Shown here: one piece after another, positions 23,371 to 35,034 of the stretch
How positions within the stretch are numbered: the first letter of the stretch is position 1
How the letters are laid out: each line of letters starts with the position of its first letter
NCBI RefSeq assembly: GCF_024586455.1
Contig: NC_065922.1
Span: forward strand, 27,090,089-27,154,088
Length of the DNA stretch: 64,000 nucleotides
Source of the DNA: Bactrocera neohumeralis
Taxonomy: Eukaryota; Arthropoda; Insecta; Diptera; Tephritidae
Direction of reading: 5' to 3'
Made by a program: the position numbers and the translations under genes
Notes under the pieces: generated by a model
Told to the model about the DNA's origin: nothing
Databases searched by the model: none
What the model saw: the letters and a program-made list of their open reading frames with translations, nothing else

Positions 23371-25105
23371 TTAAGATTTCAATCACAAACGGAGATCAAC
23401 AGCCTGCATTAGGTCCCGAGATAAGGTTATCTCCTACCTTCCTATACGAAAGTATACGATCTTCTCAGACGTACCTATACCCCCTCAGTTTAGTATTACA
23501 CGATATTTTTAGTTTTTTTCCTGCTCTTTTGAGCAAAATTCCTATCAGTACGAATAAAAAGTTTCACGGTTAACACAACGTCTGCTGAAGTGAGGCATAT
23601 TAGAGGAGCGATGAAGAGAGAAGCAAAGTAGAAATTTTTCCAGAAGATACGACAACTGAGATGAAAAATTGAGACAAAAACCAATATCGTAATAACCGGA
23701 ATTTATGCAGACAATATTTCAACCTACTCAAAAAATCTGGTAGGGATTAACAAACTTTTTCATACCAACCCACATGAATTCATGAGTCAAACGACTATAA
23801 CCGATGCCAACATCTGATACAGAGTAATATTAAAGCTCTCAGATATCGGAGTTTAGCCGCCAGATTGTTTGTTACGAATAATATATTTTGTATAAAGAAT
23901 CAAAACTAAGAGTAGCCGTAATTTGGACAATTTGACCCATCTGGCCTAGAGCTTTGCGGAAATTAAGAAATTTTGAGCTGCTTGACCTTAACCTTTCGAT
24001 TTAAGAGAACGTAATAAATACTATAAATTCAATATCCTTCATTTGATGCACTTCAATTCGGAAAATGGCGGAGTAAGAGTAAAATCAAATCAGAAAGATT
24101 CAATCAAAATCATTCACATTTGTAGACTGCGTTCCAAAGCGGTTAATTCAATATTAAATTAAAAACCCATGAAGACACAGAGGCTCATCAAAAAATCATT
24201 TGTGCAAATAATAAAATCCAAACTCTAATAAAAAGAGAATATACATACATACATATATTATTTCTTCCGCTAAAAATGCGCAAACTCATAAAAAGCGCAA
24301 TCTATTTTAATGTTTTAATTATGAACAACGGAAGTGCGAGGCGAGTCGGTATAAGCGAAGCACACACGAAGCACGCGTAAATACACACACACGAGCGTAA
24401 GCAAGGCTTAAAGAGCGGCTGTTAAATTCGCTGCAGCCATCAAGCTCTCGCATTTGCCATTTATTGCACAAATTCTAGATTCTTATCACGATTTAACACA
24501 GCAAATCATATACACATAAGTACATATATGTAGTATATATACATGTGTGTGTGATAGGAATACCGTTACGAAGCTGACGAAGCTTTAACTCGTGAAACGT
24601 GAAGAATGGAGTGGAGAGCAATAAAAATTCCGCCGTGTGAAATTATCCACTGTATACATATATACGTACATGTGTACATACATATAAAGTATATTTATGT
24701 ATGGCCTACAACTTGAACGGCTGAGTGGGTGCCACGGTTAAGGTAATTATCTACAAACTCGAGCGGAAGTTGAGCTGTGTACGGATGGGCGTGAGTGTAT
24801 TGAAGTAAGTCATTTTCAGCGCTTTAATGAGCATGTACAGTTATATAGCTGTTTAATTACCTGCGTGTGAACTTTTTCTTGTTGTTGCATGAATGTCTAC
24901 TGAGCCATTTCGCTGACAGGTGTTCGGCTTATCACTTTTCGATTGGCAAATTTGTAATTAACACGCATTAGCGGTTGAGCGGGCAAATAAGCATTTCCGA
25001 TTAATGCGGCCAAACGAACATAGTTACTGATAAATTTATATGTATATGTATGTATATACACACATATTCTGCCAGCACTAAGTGAATACATTTAAAATAC
25101 ATTAA
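23371..25105. other. Intergenic DNA
   Basis: Nothing recognised beyond short TACATA and CACA tracts (24240-24260, 24380-24400, 24500-24690). Confidence 0.45.
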
Positions 25106-25109
25106 GCCC

Positions 25110-25425
25110 TTAAAGGCAGTTCGGTTGCAACGAAGCTATAGTACCCTTTAGTGGTGCTTATAGCAAAAAAAGGTATAAAAAGATCTTTATTTTGATTTTC
25201 ATCGAACAGTTTGTATGGCAGTTATATTGTGTTATTATGGTTCGATTGTTTTAAGGATATATATTATATATTATATTATATAACTAACAGTCATGCTTCT
25301 GGTTAAACAGTTACAGTCACAAGGCTATACCCAATTCTTATTCATGCGGTAGCCAATCGAGGTGGAGTATGGTACGCCGATAATATATATATATATATAT
25401 ATGTATATGTATAAACATTTTGACC
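25110..25425 (-). repeat. Dispersed repeat A, copy 3, with TA microsatellite
   Basis: Starts with GGTTGCAACGAAGCTATAGTACCCTT, the complement of the end motif of repeat A (seen degenerate near 40300), and includes TTTGTATGGCAGTTATAT. A pure TA run lies at about 25381-25402. Non-coding. Confidence 0.5.
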
Positions 25426-25685
25426 AAAATAAATTGCTGTTACAAGTCTTAAGGCAGAATCGAGTAAACTGTATGCGATATTTCAAAAAACTTCAGAACA
25501 AAAACTTTTATTAAAAAAAATTCATGGTATTCAAAACGATTTTTATTTGTCATAGAGTTCACATCGAAAGTTGTGCGAAAACAAATTTTCAAAAAATTCA
25601 TTTGAATTGGAAAAGAGACGTTGCGTACAGGAAATGGCTAATCAAAATGGGCAATTAATTTTGCACGTTTGCAAACGCTGGAAGA
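25426..25685. other. No feature recognised
   Basis: AT-rich spacer between repeat A and the jockey-like relic. Confidence 0.35.
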
Positions 25686-25689
25686 GCCC

Positions 25690-26620
25690 TCAACGGTGCA
25701 ATCACACCACAAGCACATAACCGATCAATCAGCTGACACCATCAGGTGATTGCGCCAGCATGCTGGTGTAGTGTATTGTGCGCTTAATCTCTCCACCGGC
25801 GTGAGCAATCTTTGCACTACCGTCCAGGCTTTGTCTAAGCCGAAGAGACGTGATGACCGAGTTGAAATATAATTCAATGACCCTGCTTCTTCGGACCAGA
25901 AGAATTGAGAAAAAGACAGTGTACCACTTACTTTCACTAATGAGGAGGTTCGGAGTATCATCAATAAAACAAAATAAGCTTCCTTACCAAAGTCTTCAAT
26001 CTGTCGCTGACCCCTCTTCAAATGCTCGATGTTTGGAAAATTGGAATAGTGGTCCAACCACTGAAACCCGCCCACAAAGGGAAGCCCAACGTCCGATGAC
26101 TCTCGTCTCCCCAGTAATACAGACACTTGAGGCCTTGCTAGTTCATGGCCTCAACCCAAATACAAATAAACGTTGCTGGACACATACAATGCAATCAGTC
26201 GGCCAGATGAGAACGAGACATGCCAGAACACTGTACTCCGGACTATAAGGGGATACCTTTGATGTCTCTTATCTATCTTCAGACATGTACTGACTGCCAT
26301 TCTCAGGGCCCATAAACACCTTTACCGACCCCCCTCAGGTAAGTCAAACCACCACCTATTGCAGACGATTTGCCGAGAGAATCGAGAGTGTAGCAAGTTA
26401 GACTCCTAATTATCCAGAATTAACCCCGACATGTCAAAAATATGTCCACCATCCAACGATTCTCCGCATAACCCTAACCACCTCCTGGCACCCTTCTCCC
26501 TATAGTCCGTCGAAAGAGCACTTTTATTGGGCCTATAGTTGGATGACCTTGATGACAACTTATCTGAACCTTTCCACCCTAACGGGGACTACATAACCGT
26601 TACAACAACAACAACATGCG
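25690..26620 (+). mobile_element. Jockey-clade (BS-like) retrotransposon relic with 3' tail
   Basis: The plus strand reads, with breaks, SPVIQTLEALLVHGLNPN near 26100-26160 (in jockey elements this block follows YRPISLL in the reverse transcriptase) and near the end NPNHLLAPFSL, SVERALLLGL and LDDLDDNLSE. The element ends with GTTACAACAACAACAACA at 26600-26616, the CAA-rich tail I associate with jockey/BS-like elements. The catalytic YADD region and most of the protein are deleted. Start position is approximate. Confidence 0.65.
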
Positions 26621-26739
26621 GTAGCCAACCCGTAAGGAGCCGGGGTTCACGACAGAAACCAATTTCGACATGTTCGGTTTGTGGGTTCGCTGAAGTTTAA
26701 TTGCGGCCTCTGTTCACTCTCAATGAAAACAACACAAGA

Positions 26740-26835
26740 GCCTCGGATGTCAGAAAAGAAGCAACAATTGGTGCGCTGGGGTTAACTTGGCTATAACCGT
26801 GGTAGCGGTCATTAAAGAAAAAGAAAAAAGTCCGA
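26740..26835 (+). mobile_element. RTE 3'-end fragment
   Basis: Corresponds to the last codons and tail of the RTE element: AAAGAAGCAACAATTGGTGCGCTGGGGTTAA resembles the RRNDWRAVVNSA coding end, then GGTAGCGGTCATTAAAGAAA resembles the 3' tail. Only about 95 bp; heavily 5'-truncated. Confidence 0.6.
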
Positions 26836-27195
26836 TCAGAACAATTTCTTCTGAAATTGCACTGTTGCTCTGGGCAAAAATGCTTGCCCAATTTTTTCAC
26901 GATACCTTGTCCAATAAAAAAGTTTTCCGTACAAGAATTTTACTTTTAACGTTCACCTTGTATGGCAACTATATGCTGTAGTGGTTCGATATCGGCGGTT
27001 CCGGCAAAAGAGCAGTTCATTAGGGAGAAAAGAAGGTGTGCAAATTTCCTTCTAGGTGTTACAAACACTGGGATTTTTTGTAAATTTTTAGGAATAGGCT
27101 ATATTATAGGCGAAAAATGTCACCTTAATTAAAATAGCATAAGTAAGATACAGAGTAATTGTTATTATTGGTAAAAAGTCAGCGATGAGTTCGGG
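26836..27195. other. No feature recognised
   Basis: AT-rich spacer between two retroelement fragments. Confidence 0.35.
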
Positions 27196-27199
27196 AAGC

Positions 27200-27790
27200 T
27201 GGATACATTAAGGCTCCCAGAGAAAGACATTACGAGATTTTCTCGATCTTCGCTTGATAATTTGAAGCACTGCGCCGCAGAACCTACTCCTAGAGACATC
27301 TTCAGCAGGAGTTGCAGCCATCAAGGAAGCAACAGATATATGTACCTCTCCGCAATGTAGTTTTTTAGGGAAGGCTGCATTCACTCCGATAGCAGAGCTG
27401 CGTTGGTCAGCAGCTACCATTTGTGGGGTTGGGAAAGCCTGCTGGTCCGGAGTGGAACATAAAGGATCCATTGAACAGCTAACACGTTAGAAGACTCACA
27501 ACATGGCAATAATAAGCGTCCTAACTGAATACTGTCCCATTGGCACTCACGCGGTCAGGCTAAAGATTTAGGAGGAATGCCACTTTTCGAAAGTGCAATG
27601 AGGAAGCTAAGGTGGAAACAACTTTCTCCTCCACCGTGCAGCTTTCACCAGACTGAGATTGAATCAGCTCGGTTGCCGTATTTATACGAACACGGCGAAC
27701 TGGCTGTGGTTGAAGTTAGTAGCATCTATAAGTTTGTGGTAGACTCTAAGCGTTTTACCAATATGCGACGGTCTTTTTGACTCATACCTA
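27200..27790 (+). mobile_element. Non-LTR retrotransposon RNase H/3' end relic
   Basis: Contains a SDSRAAL motif near 27388 (the RNase H substrate strand of jockey/LOA-type elements) and, downstream, ISVLTEYCPIGTHAVRL (27510-27570), LRLNQLGCRIY and ELAVVEVSSIYKFVVDSKRF (27700-27760). This is the usual order of the post-RNase H tail. Frames change several times. It ends with MRRSF and a stop at 27778-27780. It probably comes from the same group as the relics at 35.0 and 42.3 kb. Confidence 0.55.
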
Positions 27791-27867
27791 AGAGTACTGG
27801 GCATCACAACGGACAAGCGTCTCTAGCTGTCCAAGTGGGAATATTGGTGGTCTCACGAGTTGTTGGA

Positions 27868-27966
27868 GAGAGAGAGGCCAACAAAGCTCAGTCACAGTTT
27901 TGCCTGCCATAGAGGTGTTCAAGTGAAAAAATCAGCAGGTAACTAACATTCACGCTAACGGCCTAC
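27868..27966 (+). repeat. Short diverged direct duplicate, left
   Basis: GTTGTTGGAGAG...GTTTTGCCTGCCAT...ATTCACGCTAACGG recurs in the same order at about 29800-29935, with gaps. The pair flanks the mariner copy at 27970-28765. Confidence 0.5.
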
Positions 27967-27969
27967 CTA

Positions 27970-28765
27970 CGAGGGCTGCTATATATATTCTGGCTGAGGG
28001 CAACACTAAGTGTTGCCAGGTGCAATCTGACATTTCCATTGGAAAGTTTGACATTTTTTAGCATAACATCACTCAGAACGTTTTGTCATTTAATCGTGAA
28101 TTGTTTTATTTACAGGGAATTACAAAATTCATCTCGGCCAAAAAATTGAATTAACTCGTGAACATTTTCGTGCGATCATTTTTCACAACTTTCGACGTGG
28201 ATTATCACGACAAGAGTGCGTCGATGAACTAAAATCTTTGTATGGCTATGAAGCACCATCCTATAGCACTGTGAAAAACTGGTACAACGAATTCAATCGT
28301 GGCCGACGCTCGCTCAAAGACGAATTCCGTGAAGGTCGTCCAAAAACAGCCATTGTGCCAGAAAACATCGATGCCGTACGTGAACTGATAATGCAAGGCC
28401 GTCATGTAACATTTCAGGTAGAGGCATGCCTATGCATTTCTCACACCAGCATACATTGGACATTGCATGAACACCTGGCCGTAAAAAAGGTTTGTTTTCG
28501 TTGGATCCCGCACAATTTGACAATCGCTCAAAAAAGGCTCGTGTGGATTGGTGTAAAGAAATGCTGAAAAAATACGATCGGGGTGCTTCAAAAGACGTTT
28601 ATAAGATCGCCACAGGTGACGAATCATGGATCTATGCGTATGAGCCCGAAGCAAAATAGCAATCGACAAAAAAAAATAAAAATAAAATAAAAAAAAACAA
28701 AAAAATAAAAATAAATAGAATAGATAGATAAATAAATATAATAGAAATATATATAGCAACCTACG
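27970..28765 (+). mobile_element. Second copy of the younger mariner family, middle replaced
   Basis: Left end CGAGGGCTGCTATATATATT-like with TA at 27968-27969; right end still recognisable as AGAAATATATATAGCAACCTACG with TA at 28766-28767. It matches the 20.2 kb copy from the left end to the first catalytic block (GDESWIYAYEPE near 28616-28650). The rest of the transposase is gone and replaced by about 75 bp of A-rich sequence (28668-28742). Total length is 796 bp. It cannot encode a transposase. Confidence 0.85.
28145..28657 (+). pseudogene. Mariner transposase N-terminal half, broken
   Basis: Homologous to the pseudogene at 20370, but the start codon position reads ATT (28145-28147) instead of ATG. 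The helix-turn-helix region and the linker GYEAPSYSTVKNWYNEFNRG remain, followed by HEHLAVKKVCFRWIPH. Unlike the other copy it retains QKRLVWIGVKKC after the HNLTIAQ segment. The first catalytic block is present in another frame; the second and third catalytic regions are missing. Non-functional. Confidence 0.8.
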
Positions 28766-28859
28766 TACCTTAACAAACATACTCCTTTTATCTTATTTTA
28801 TCTTAAGAAATAAGTGAAGGAGGAGATTCTTACAAGTGCAACAGAAGAGACTCAAAATA

Positions 28860-29140
28860 ATCATGTAGTTCCCCTCATGCTAACCACAAGATTGCTATTT
28901 ACCAAATAACTGTAAAAAATTGGACCATGGGGCGTGGCACCGCCCACTATTAGGTAAAATCACCTAACTCAGAACCCGCTCAAACGATTTCAACCAAATT
29001 AAATACGTAACATTGTTCTATCATTGTTATGTACTGTAACAGCGCCCACTTTCCATATAACAGAATTTTAAATTCCATCTGACTCTTACCTTTCCAGTGT
29101 ACTCAGAATTAAAGACTGACTAATAAAAGTTTACATACAT
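28860..29140 (+). repeat. Dispersed repeat C, copy 1
   Basis: A block with GGGGCGTGGCACCGCCCACT, CAAATTAAATACGTAACATT and CTTACCTTTCCAGTGTAC. The same series occurs at 38590-38760 (CCTCGCCCACTTTTTGGTGA, TTTAGTACGTAACACC, GATTCCAGTACACC). Non-coding; parent element unknown. Confidence 0.55.
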
Positions 29141-30920
29141 ATATAATTTCAATTTCACAACATTCAAGCTGTAAACTAAAGATTTTAACGATACTTTAAT
29201 AATGATTTTTATTACTTTCATAATCTTGCCTGTCAAAGCGAAAAATGCGCTCATTTATCAAGTGTAACACATTTTCGCCGCTTACGCTTCAGTAACGTCT
29301 AACGATTTTTTGCCACAACTCACTCACCTCTCACTCTGCTAAGTTGTTATTGACAACCTCAAAGAATGCCACTATCAAAACAAATAATCGAAAATCGTCT
29401 TCGCCAGCCAAAAACTTTGCGCATCCACAAGTATTAAGCAATTTTATGGCACAAACTGTCGCCTAATGGCAATGAAAGCGAAAGTACACCGAAATACATA
29501 AACACATATATGCGTATGTGTGTGTAGAAGTGTTAGATGTTAGAGGAAAAAAATTGAAAGTGAGAGTGAAATGGATGTGGGTCAGTGTCAGATGGCAAAG
29601 ACAGGCGACGCGAAGCCACAAGGCAATGGAGGCAAAAACAAAGGCTGCTATAGGTAAAGAGCGAAAGTGAGCCTGAAAATCTAACAGAGACAGTAAAACT
29701 GAAGGAAGAAGAAGAATAAAAATCTATCAGAGTGGATGAAACTGAAGAAAGAATAGAAGAACAGAAAATCAGAAGTGCGGCAAAATAAAAACTGCGAGTT
29801 TGTTGGAGAGCAAGAAGCTACCAAAGGCGAGTCAAACTTTTGCCCGCCATGGCGGTACCACAATGAGGAAATCAGAAGGCAACGGAAACTCTACAACAAA
29901 ATTGATATTCCCAAAAGGCATTCACGCTAACGGTGTACTGTTGGAGCACTACAAAGCTTGATTTCACACGCGCCTAATGTCAATGGCGGGCAAACTTTAT
30001 TGGAGATGGCTGCAAAACACCAAAGCGTCGAGCTAAACTTTCAAAGATAATGTCATAAAAACACGCTCGCACTCGTTTTTGGTGGGCGCTATGAGACTAC
30101 ATGGAGCTAAGCACGAAGTCAGCTCATGCCGCCTACTACTAAGAGAACAGTAGAGTTGGATGTGAGAGTCCTGTGGTAGTTGGTGCAAAACATTTATGTA
30201 CGCCGCCGTCTGCGGAAACTGCTTTTGTTTCTCCATTTCGTACGCACAAACCATAAAATCAAATTGAAACAAAAAATTCTTTCAAAGTTTTATGACCATT
30301 ATCGACAACACCTTACCCGAGCTTACTTTCGCACCTTCGTCGTCGTTTGACAACAAAAAGTGTTAATGACCCAGATAATCATCGACGAAGTTTGCGTAGG
30401 GTCTTGGTTCTAATGGCGTTGTCAAAGCCATTGAACCGCAGGGTAATAAAAACGCGAGCATATTACACACACGCACACGTATTGTTTCCGAAGAGGGGAA
30501 GCGGATGCAGAATGCACGTTCGTAATTTCGCGTTGTAGCATAATATATACTCATATGGAATTCAATGTGGGGGAAAGCATAAAATTAGCTTGCCGCTAAT
30601 GGGAGTTTTAAAAGAGGGAACTGTTGTGTAAAATTTAAGGAATTTTTTCCATCTAAGCTTCCAACCCTTTTAGAAGCTTTTACGATACTAAAATTCGAGT
30701 ATTTGTGATGGCCTTAGAAAACAAAAGCTAATCTTAGCGAAAGGCCGCAAATAAACTTGGATTTAAATTCACTCTAGTCAGCAGTTGGATGGAGTCATGT
30801 GTAGAAGTTCACGCAAGTGACGAAAATTCTCTCAGCGCCATTCACTTGGGGGTGGTCAGAAAAGATTATTTTACATATAGCCCTATCAGCTCCCGATTTC
30901 CGGTCTTAGACCAAGTATGC
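29141..30920. other. Intergenic or intronic DNA
   Basis: No domain. Includes the right member of the short duplicate at 29800-29935. Purine-rich 29600-29770 has GAAGAA runs but no frame of note. Confidence 0.4.
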
Positions 30921-30924
30921 TCTG

Positions 30925-31545
30925 GGTAGCAAAAAAAAAAACATCCGTGGCGAAACATCCCTCCCCAGGGTTATGCGCTGGGTTTGAGGTCAACCACTTA
31001 AAAACCACCTCCAGAAAACCGCCACGGACCCGAATGTTCGGTCCCTTAATTGGGAAGGTGTCGCTGCCCAGCTGGTTGATATCCTCATGAGAGTAAGGGC
31101 TGGCATTACCGCCGTCCAAGAAGTGCGATGGACGGGACAAAACCTTATCCACCTTAAGAACAACAACAAAGCGATGGGAGCCGAAGAAGGCCAATTCAAA
31201 TACGGCAGTGGAAAACTGCATCAGTCGATGGAACGATGAGCTGTGCGAGATATACGATGACATTGACATAGTTCAGCGAATTAAGAGACAACGGCTACAA
31301 AAGCTAGGTCCGGAGGGATGAAAACACTCCAGCTGTGATAGTATTCGGCGCAGTATCCGCCGGGTTAAGCAGAGGAAGAGGAAGACCTGCACTCCGTTTT
31401 AATGACCCGGTGGAAGGACCTGGCTACACTTGGAATATCCAAACGACGCCAAACAGCGAAAGTAAGAATGACGGGCGCGCTGGTGTAAACTCGGTTATTC
31501 CCGCGTAAGCGGTGTCTGCGCCAAAAAGGAAGAAGAAAACCATAA
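30925..31545 (+). mobile_element. RTE element with a large internal deletion
   Basis: Left part: the leader CCAGGGTTATGCGCTGGGTT (30966) and the endonuclease start RNVRSLNWEGVAAQLVDIL with ITAVQEVRWTGQ (near 31100-31140). At about 31222 the sequence jumps to the 3' part (SMERFRYTI region, LRW, GSRGRGR equivalents) and runs to CGCGTAAGCGGTGTCTGCGCC with an AAGAAGAAGAAA tail. The reverse transcriptase core is absent, leaving both ends joined. It is a non-autonomous, dead derivative, but it shows what the 5' end of the 15.4 kb element should look like. Confidence 0.78.
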
Positions 31546-31639
31546 AGTGGATACTCCAATAAACCAAAAAATTTATTCGATGAAGATTATTGCTAAAAAC
31601 AAGAAAAGCTTGCAGAATCTTTGGTAGAATCTTTTAGGT

Positions 31640-32170
31640 GACTCAAGCAGCTTTTTAAAAATTTGGTCAGGCAGAATTCCACACGAACTGTGTTTATAGG
31701 CCGGCGTCATTGGGCCGTACTTATTCCGTGATGATCAAGACCGGAATCGCTCCCGCTCAATGATAACCAAATATTTTTGGCTCGAATTGGATGATATGGA
31801 CTTGGGCAATATGTGATTCCAACAGGACGGCGCCACAAGCTACGCAGCGAATGTCACAATCGATTTATTGAAAAAAAAAACGTATTATAGCACAAAATGG
31901 CCCTGTCAATTTACCGCCTCATTCATGCGATTTGACGCCGTTGGATTATTTCTTGTGGGGCTACGTCAAGTTCATGGTGTATGCCAACAAGCCGGCGACG
32001 ATTGATAAACTTCTAACGTATATCGCATGTGAAAATGCAATAGATTCGGCTAATTTAGGCTTGAAAACCGTCGAAAAAAACAGCTTCTTTAGCGCTCTTA
32101 TACAGGCCTAATATATACAGAACACGAACGGAAAAATGATGGAGTGTTCAGTTTATAGGGTCGAATAAAA
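31640..32170 (+). mobile_element. Tc1/mariner-superfamily relic (DDE_3 type), copy D
   Basis: Plus strand, with frameshifts: SRSMITKYFWLELDDMDLGN, then FQQDGATSYA (second catalytic aspartate block near 31820), TIDLLKKK, then CDLTPLDYFLWGYVKFMVYA near 31930-31985 (third catalytic region) and NKPATIDKLLTYI. It ends with a stop near 32110. Only the C-terminal half of the transposase remains. It is the only plus-strand copy of the group and keeps the third catalytic block best. Confidence 0.75.
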
Positions 32171-33685
32171 GTATACAGCGAGTACTTGCAATTTTGAAAG
32201 TAAGCGCAGTTGCAGATTGCTAAAGAGTTTAGGAAGGGATGAGAGCGGTTACTGGCCGATTGAGTTCATTTCCTCAGTTAGTCAGTGAAATATCTCATCC
32301 AAATTTTTGTTGATATTGATTGTCTGATTCGTGAGTTAACTTTTAAAATCCGGCTTTAACTTACAAATGAACTGCAAAGTTATCTGTGTTCATTGAATAA
32401 ACGGTCAATGCAACAGGTATCTACAGGCCAACAATCACTTTTTTAGCTTGAATGTGCAATTTTGTGATTGAAAGTGAACAAATTTCTAAAAAACGATTCA
32501 TATACATACATATGTACATACATATATGTATATTCATATACACGAATGTGAAAATTTGGCAGTTTAGGCAGGTTGCAAGCAAACCCATTGCCACCCAGCA
32601 TTCAAAAAAAAAGGAAATTGTAGATACAAAATTAAACAGAAACAGAAAGAAAAAAATCAAAATGCTCAAACTAACGATTTTGCGAATAAAAGCCGATTTA
32701 TTTGGATTTTTTAGAAATGCCCGCGCTTCCTTAGCGCCGGCAATAGCTTTGTTACTGTATTTCACATTTGCCATTTTTTGCTTTTGTTTCTTTATGATTT
32801 TTGCGATTTTTTGCAACAAACGCATTCGTTATTTACTTTTAATCTATAAACAACTCTTGTTGATCGTTCAACGGCAATGGGTTTGCATTACAAACACACA
32901 CACATACATACACAGCAATGAACTCAACCAGACAAGTGCCTACACAGGAAGGCACAGAGAGAGCACACACAGAGATACCCGCACAATGGACAATTTGCAC
33001 ACCAAAAAGAGGAGAATAAATGAAAAAAGTAAAACAAAATAAAAAATAAAATGAAAAACAAATAAAATTTTGCAAAATTCTGCTGAAAATAAATAAAAAA
33101 TTGTGATATCGCTCACAGCAGCGGTGGGCAGTGTGACGCGCTCGATAGAATTTGTAGCTTAATGCCTGCATATGTTTGTGCTTGTATATGTGAGCATGTG
33201 TTTGTGTGTGTAAAATTATGTAAATCTGTCGGATTTCTGCGCCGCCGTTCCAATTAAGCTGGACGGACGCGCCTGCAGCTGTGTTTAGACGCATTTCAGC
33301 CGTGGCTACGCATTGACTGTGACAATTAAAGTCGGCTGATCGAACGATAAAAAACGAGGCAAAAAGGAGGAAAAAAGGACTAACAATATATATAGATCCT
33401 TCTATCGGTATTTAGTGTAAATTGCTGTGTCGTTAAGCGGATTATAAGTGAGTGCCAGCTAACAGCGATTTAAAATTGGTATTATAAATATTTTCTAAGT
33501 GTAAAAATAGCAATTTGGAAAAGAGAAAATATAAAGTTAAATATTTCCATGGTAATGAACATGGAGAAAAGAAGAATAGTGGAAGTGAAAAAGAAATAAA
33601 TATAAGGTATTTACTTTTGGGCACAGAATATTAATAGTTAATTATTAGCAATTTATAAAAATTGCCGACGGTTGCCAGTTTTTCT
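32171..33685. other. AT-rich intergenic DNA
   Basis: Two opposing frames (32452-33042 plus, 32421-32825 minus) are low-complexity translations of A/T-rich DNA and CA repeats. A GC-richer patch at 33110-33310 could be a promoter or 5' exon, without proof. Confidence 0.35.
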
Positions 33686-33689
33686 ATAA

Positions 33690-34300
33690 AAAAAAATGTA
33701 GAGTGTCATATCAAATTTGACCCGGACTGACAAAAAACAACATGTTTCATATTTTCGCGTATTTTTCAACATTGTAGACTCTTTTCGAGCCTTTGAGATT
33801 GATCCAATTTTCCATAAACTTGTTGTAAGTCTTGGCTTTGATGGTCTTGAGTTCTTCTTCGGTTCGGTCTCGGTTAATTTTTAGAGCGACATTCACTAGA
33901 TTAGTAGTAGTTCGACGTCATATGCTCGTCTCGTCAGCAGTAATGATGTACATATATATTTGGTGAATTTAAGGACCTCAGCTAGCTTGCCAATCATCGT
34001 TTTACTACCTCTATTCGACGACGTTTTCGCAAAAGATGGAATATTTTGGTACAAGTCTAGCACTGACACGTTTTATACCCAAAACATTAACCAAAATGTG
34101 TTGCATGGATCCTTAAGAGATGTTGAGATTCTCTGCTATCTCTCTGACCCCAACCCTACAGCTTTCAGGCACTATTACGCTAGAAGTGGATGGACGCAAA
34201 CGAAGCAAGCTTTCGATGACTTCGCGACCGTCACTGAAGTCTTTGTAGATAAAGTAAAAAAGTCCAAAAAACATGTCTGATTCCATTCGAAAAACAAAAT
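33690..34300 (-). mobile_element. Mariner/Tc1-type transposase relic
   Basis: The minus strand around 34020-34130 reads V-SVLDLYQNIPSFAKTSS and in a neighbouring frame SRLVPKYSIFCENVVE, matching the RLVPK..NFLQK block of mariner-type transposases that precedes the first catalytic aspartate. A stretch near 33800-33900 (EELKTIKAKTYNKFMENWIN) looks like a C-terminal tail. The catalytic regions between them are not readable. Boundaries are approximate. Confidence 0.5.
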
Positions 34301-35030
34301 TTCAAGCATACTCGTTAACATATGGAATTACAGGTACATAAAAAAACGGTTTAAAAAAATCAACCTTGCATCTGCAAGAACCAACTGCCAAGCTTACTTA
34401 TTTGTTTTACTAATTCTGAAATATAAATCTTTAATTGATCAATCTTTCACTGCAAAAGAACACTCTGAAAAAAATCAACACCATTAATGTTCGAAAGATT
34501 TTTACTAGACTCTAGAGAAAAGGTCTGAAACATACTGAGTGAATAATAATAAAGCAGAGAAATATTAGATGCAAGACTATAACGGAAAAAGTTAGGTTAT
34601 GTTACTAAAAATTACTTTCCTTCAAGCTCATATTTCGGCATAAGTAAAGATTTAATATTAACCATCGTAAAAATAAAAAAATGGGACCCGAGTAGAATCA
34701 ATTAGATAACATTCAACATGCCTAAAGCTAAGTCTTGCAAAGGCTAAGCAATAAACAGGGCAATTGAAGTGTCAATTCCTTTTATAGAAAGAAATTCAGT
34801 ATCATTCCCTAGTGACAAATAAGGCTTCAACTAAGTACAACTTTGAGTTAAAATAGACGAGGATTGCAGACTTTAGGTCTATTGTGCACTCTCCTAAATC
34901 ACAAAGACTCACCTAACCCCAGCATATTAATAAAGTCCGATACACTGCCAGGTGCTAGTGAGGCGATGTGATCCCTATTTGAAAACTTTGAGTTATTTGG
35001 TAAATCTGAAAATACAGATACTGTAGAGAA
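34301..35030. other. Intergenic DNA
   Basis: AT-rich, without recognised features. Confidence 0.4.
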
Positions 35031-35034
35031 ATAA

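Noticed and set aside
32452..33042. 196-codon plus-strand frame and the opposing 134-codon minus frame
   Set aside because: Both translate A/T-rich and CA-repeat DNA into low-complexity, membrane-like or basic sequence; no motif and no gene context.
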